In this document: positions 6,525-7,277 of the stretch, piece after piece | Layout of the letters: every line of letters starts with the position of its first letter | Numbering within the stretch: the first letter of the stretch is position 1 | The notes under the pieces: generated by a model | The model's input: only the letters and a program-made list of their open reading frames with translations | Databases searched by the model: none | Told to the model about the DNA's origin: nothing | Position numbers and translations under genes: made by a program | Assembly (NCBI GenBank): GCA_007120095.1 | Contig: SKOM01000207.1 | Coordinates: 1 to 7,277, forward strand | Length of the DNA: 7,277 bases | Reading direction: 5' to 3' | Source: Candidatus Competibacteraceae bacterium | GTDB taxonomy: Bacteria; Pseudomonadota; Gammaproteobacteria; Competibacterales; Competibacteraceae

Positions 6525-7277
6525 ATATTTCCACTTCAGTCCCCGTTGGAAAAGAGACCAGTCGCTGCCAGATTGCCGCCACCGAATCGTCGAGCAATCC
6601 TCCCCAGCGATAGGCTGCATCGAGGTTCAGATCCTGGCCCAGATTGCGCTCGACGACCGCTTCGATCACGGTGTCGGGCACAGAAGGCGCATCCCCAGGC
6701 TGCCTGTGTTCCGAGGTATATTCCAAGGTGATCGCCCCTAACAGCAGGTCAACTGCGGCTACCGGTGTCACCACATCGTGTTCGCTCACGGTATAAGGCA
6801 CATCAAGATCGACAGGATCAGGACTCAGCGTATCCCAGGGCACCAGCGCATCAATCTGCCCGTGGGTAGACAAACAGGGCGCACCCAGACAGCGCATGGA
6901 CAGGGCCTGGTCTTCGCTCACTTCCCGGACTCCCGCCGCCATCACCATCGCCTGGTTGCCCATGAGCGGTCGAGTGACCAGCCGCCAGGCGCTATGGGGA
7001 GCGAGTCCGAAATGACTCGGGTCAGCAACCGCCTGCTCCCCCAGAGCATCGACCAGTTCTTGGCGAATGGCCGGACCCAGATTGAATCGGGTCACTTCGA
7101 TGAAACTCACCGGGATAGGTGCAGCACGCGGTGGTTCCTCAACCCATTCCACGCCGTAAGTCAGCCGATAACGCGTTCTATCGAGTGGGGGTTCCGACAC
7201 CTCCAGCGCCAGCATCGCCAAAGGCATGGGACCCATGGACGCCGTCGGCCAAAAGACGGATTCCGTCTGATCAGCCG
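6457..7277 (-). CDS. Unrecognised protein, 5' end outside the window
   Basis: The minus-strand frame is open from the right edge to a TAA at 6457-6459, giving at least 272 residues. A Met at 7236 would give 259, but the frame stays open upstream of it (reading ADQTESVFWPTAS before that Met), so the true start is probably outside. I do not recognise the family. Numbering from that Met, there are four cysteines, at 116 and 121 (CLGAPC), 245 and 258 (two residues from the C-terminus). The protein is acidic, rich in Pro, Val, Asp and Glu, with no clear transmembrane segment, and it looks like a soluble beta-rich protein. Cysteines in this pattern could form disulfides in an exported protein, but any signal peptide would be off the edge. 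It converges on atzF and is probably not part of that operon. It is accepted as real because it fills the only stretch without a plus-strand gene and its composition looks protein-like; no homology could be tested. Confidence 0.7.
   Translation of the reverse strand, partial: ADQTESVFWPTASMGPMPLAMLALEVSEPPLDRTRYRLTYGVEWVEEPPRAAPIPVSFIEVTRFNLGPAIRQELVDALGEQAVADPSHFGLAPHSAWRLVTRPLMGNQAMVMAAGVREVSEDQALSMRCLGAPCLSTHGQIDALVPWDTLSPDPVDLDVPYTVSEHDVVTPVAAVDLLLGAITLEYTSEHRQPGDAPSVPDTVIEAVVERNLGQDLNLDAAYRWGGLLDDSVAAIWQRLVSFPTGTEVEIFTADAYECARGPKFPEPGQYCP

Noticed and set aside
6528..6552. Possible terminator after atzF (TTTCCA paired with TGGAAA)
   Set aside because: The stem is only 6 bp of mostly A/T, the loop is 13 bases, there is no following T run, and it lies in the opposing coding sequence.
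6525..6741. Plus-strand open frames after atzF (for example the one covering 6310-6741)
   Set aside because: They overlap atzF in another frame and lie antisense to the longer minus-strand frame. Their translation is Arg-rich and low in order, as expected of a shadow frame, and no ribosome-binding site was evident.

Overview
The window reads as one tightly packed plus-strand operon (about positions 1-6524) that meets a minus-strand gene head-on at its right end. The moderately GC-rich DNA, clear Shine-Dalgarno sites, a GTG start and the gene types all suggest a proteobacterium, perhaps a gammaproteobacterium. That placement is a weak inference, because nothing here is a phylogenetic marker.

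Layout: 1-378 is the C-terminal end of a family-5 (peptide/nickel/opine type) periplasmic substrate-binding protein. 414-1448 and 1450-2316 are the two DppB/DppC-type permeases. 2336-3979 is a single ATPase with two fused nucleotide-binding domains (a DppD-DppF fusion). 3976-4686 is a GntR-family regulator with an FCD ligand domain. 4683-6524 is an allophanate hydrolase (AtzF type) with both the amidase domain and the C-terminal domain. 6457-7277 on the minus strand is an unrecognised protein, open at the right edge, whose 3' end overlaps the end of atzF by 68 bp. No intergenic stretch exceeds 40 bases, and no RNA gene, CRISPR array, insertion sequence or convincing terminator was seen.

How the genes could work together (inference): the transporter imports a small compound, the GntR/FCD protein senses it or a breakdown product, and AtzF carries out the last step, splitting allophanate into ammonia and CO2 for nitrogen supply. 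Allophanate usually comes from urea carboxylase, from biuret hydrolysis, or from carboxyguanidine deimination. None of those enzymes is in the window, so the substrate is open. The missing allophanate-forming enzyme is most likely upstream of position 1, beside the start of the binding-protein gene, or elsewhere in the genome. The individual families are well known. The less ordinary points are the pairing of a peptide-type importer with AtzF, the convergent gene overlap encoding a His-rich AtzF tail, and the unidentified minus-strand protein.
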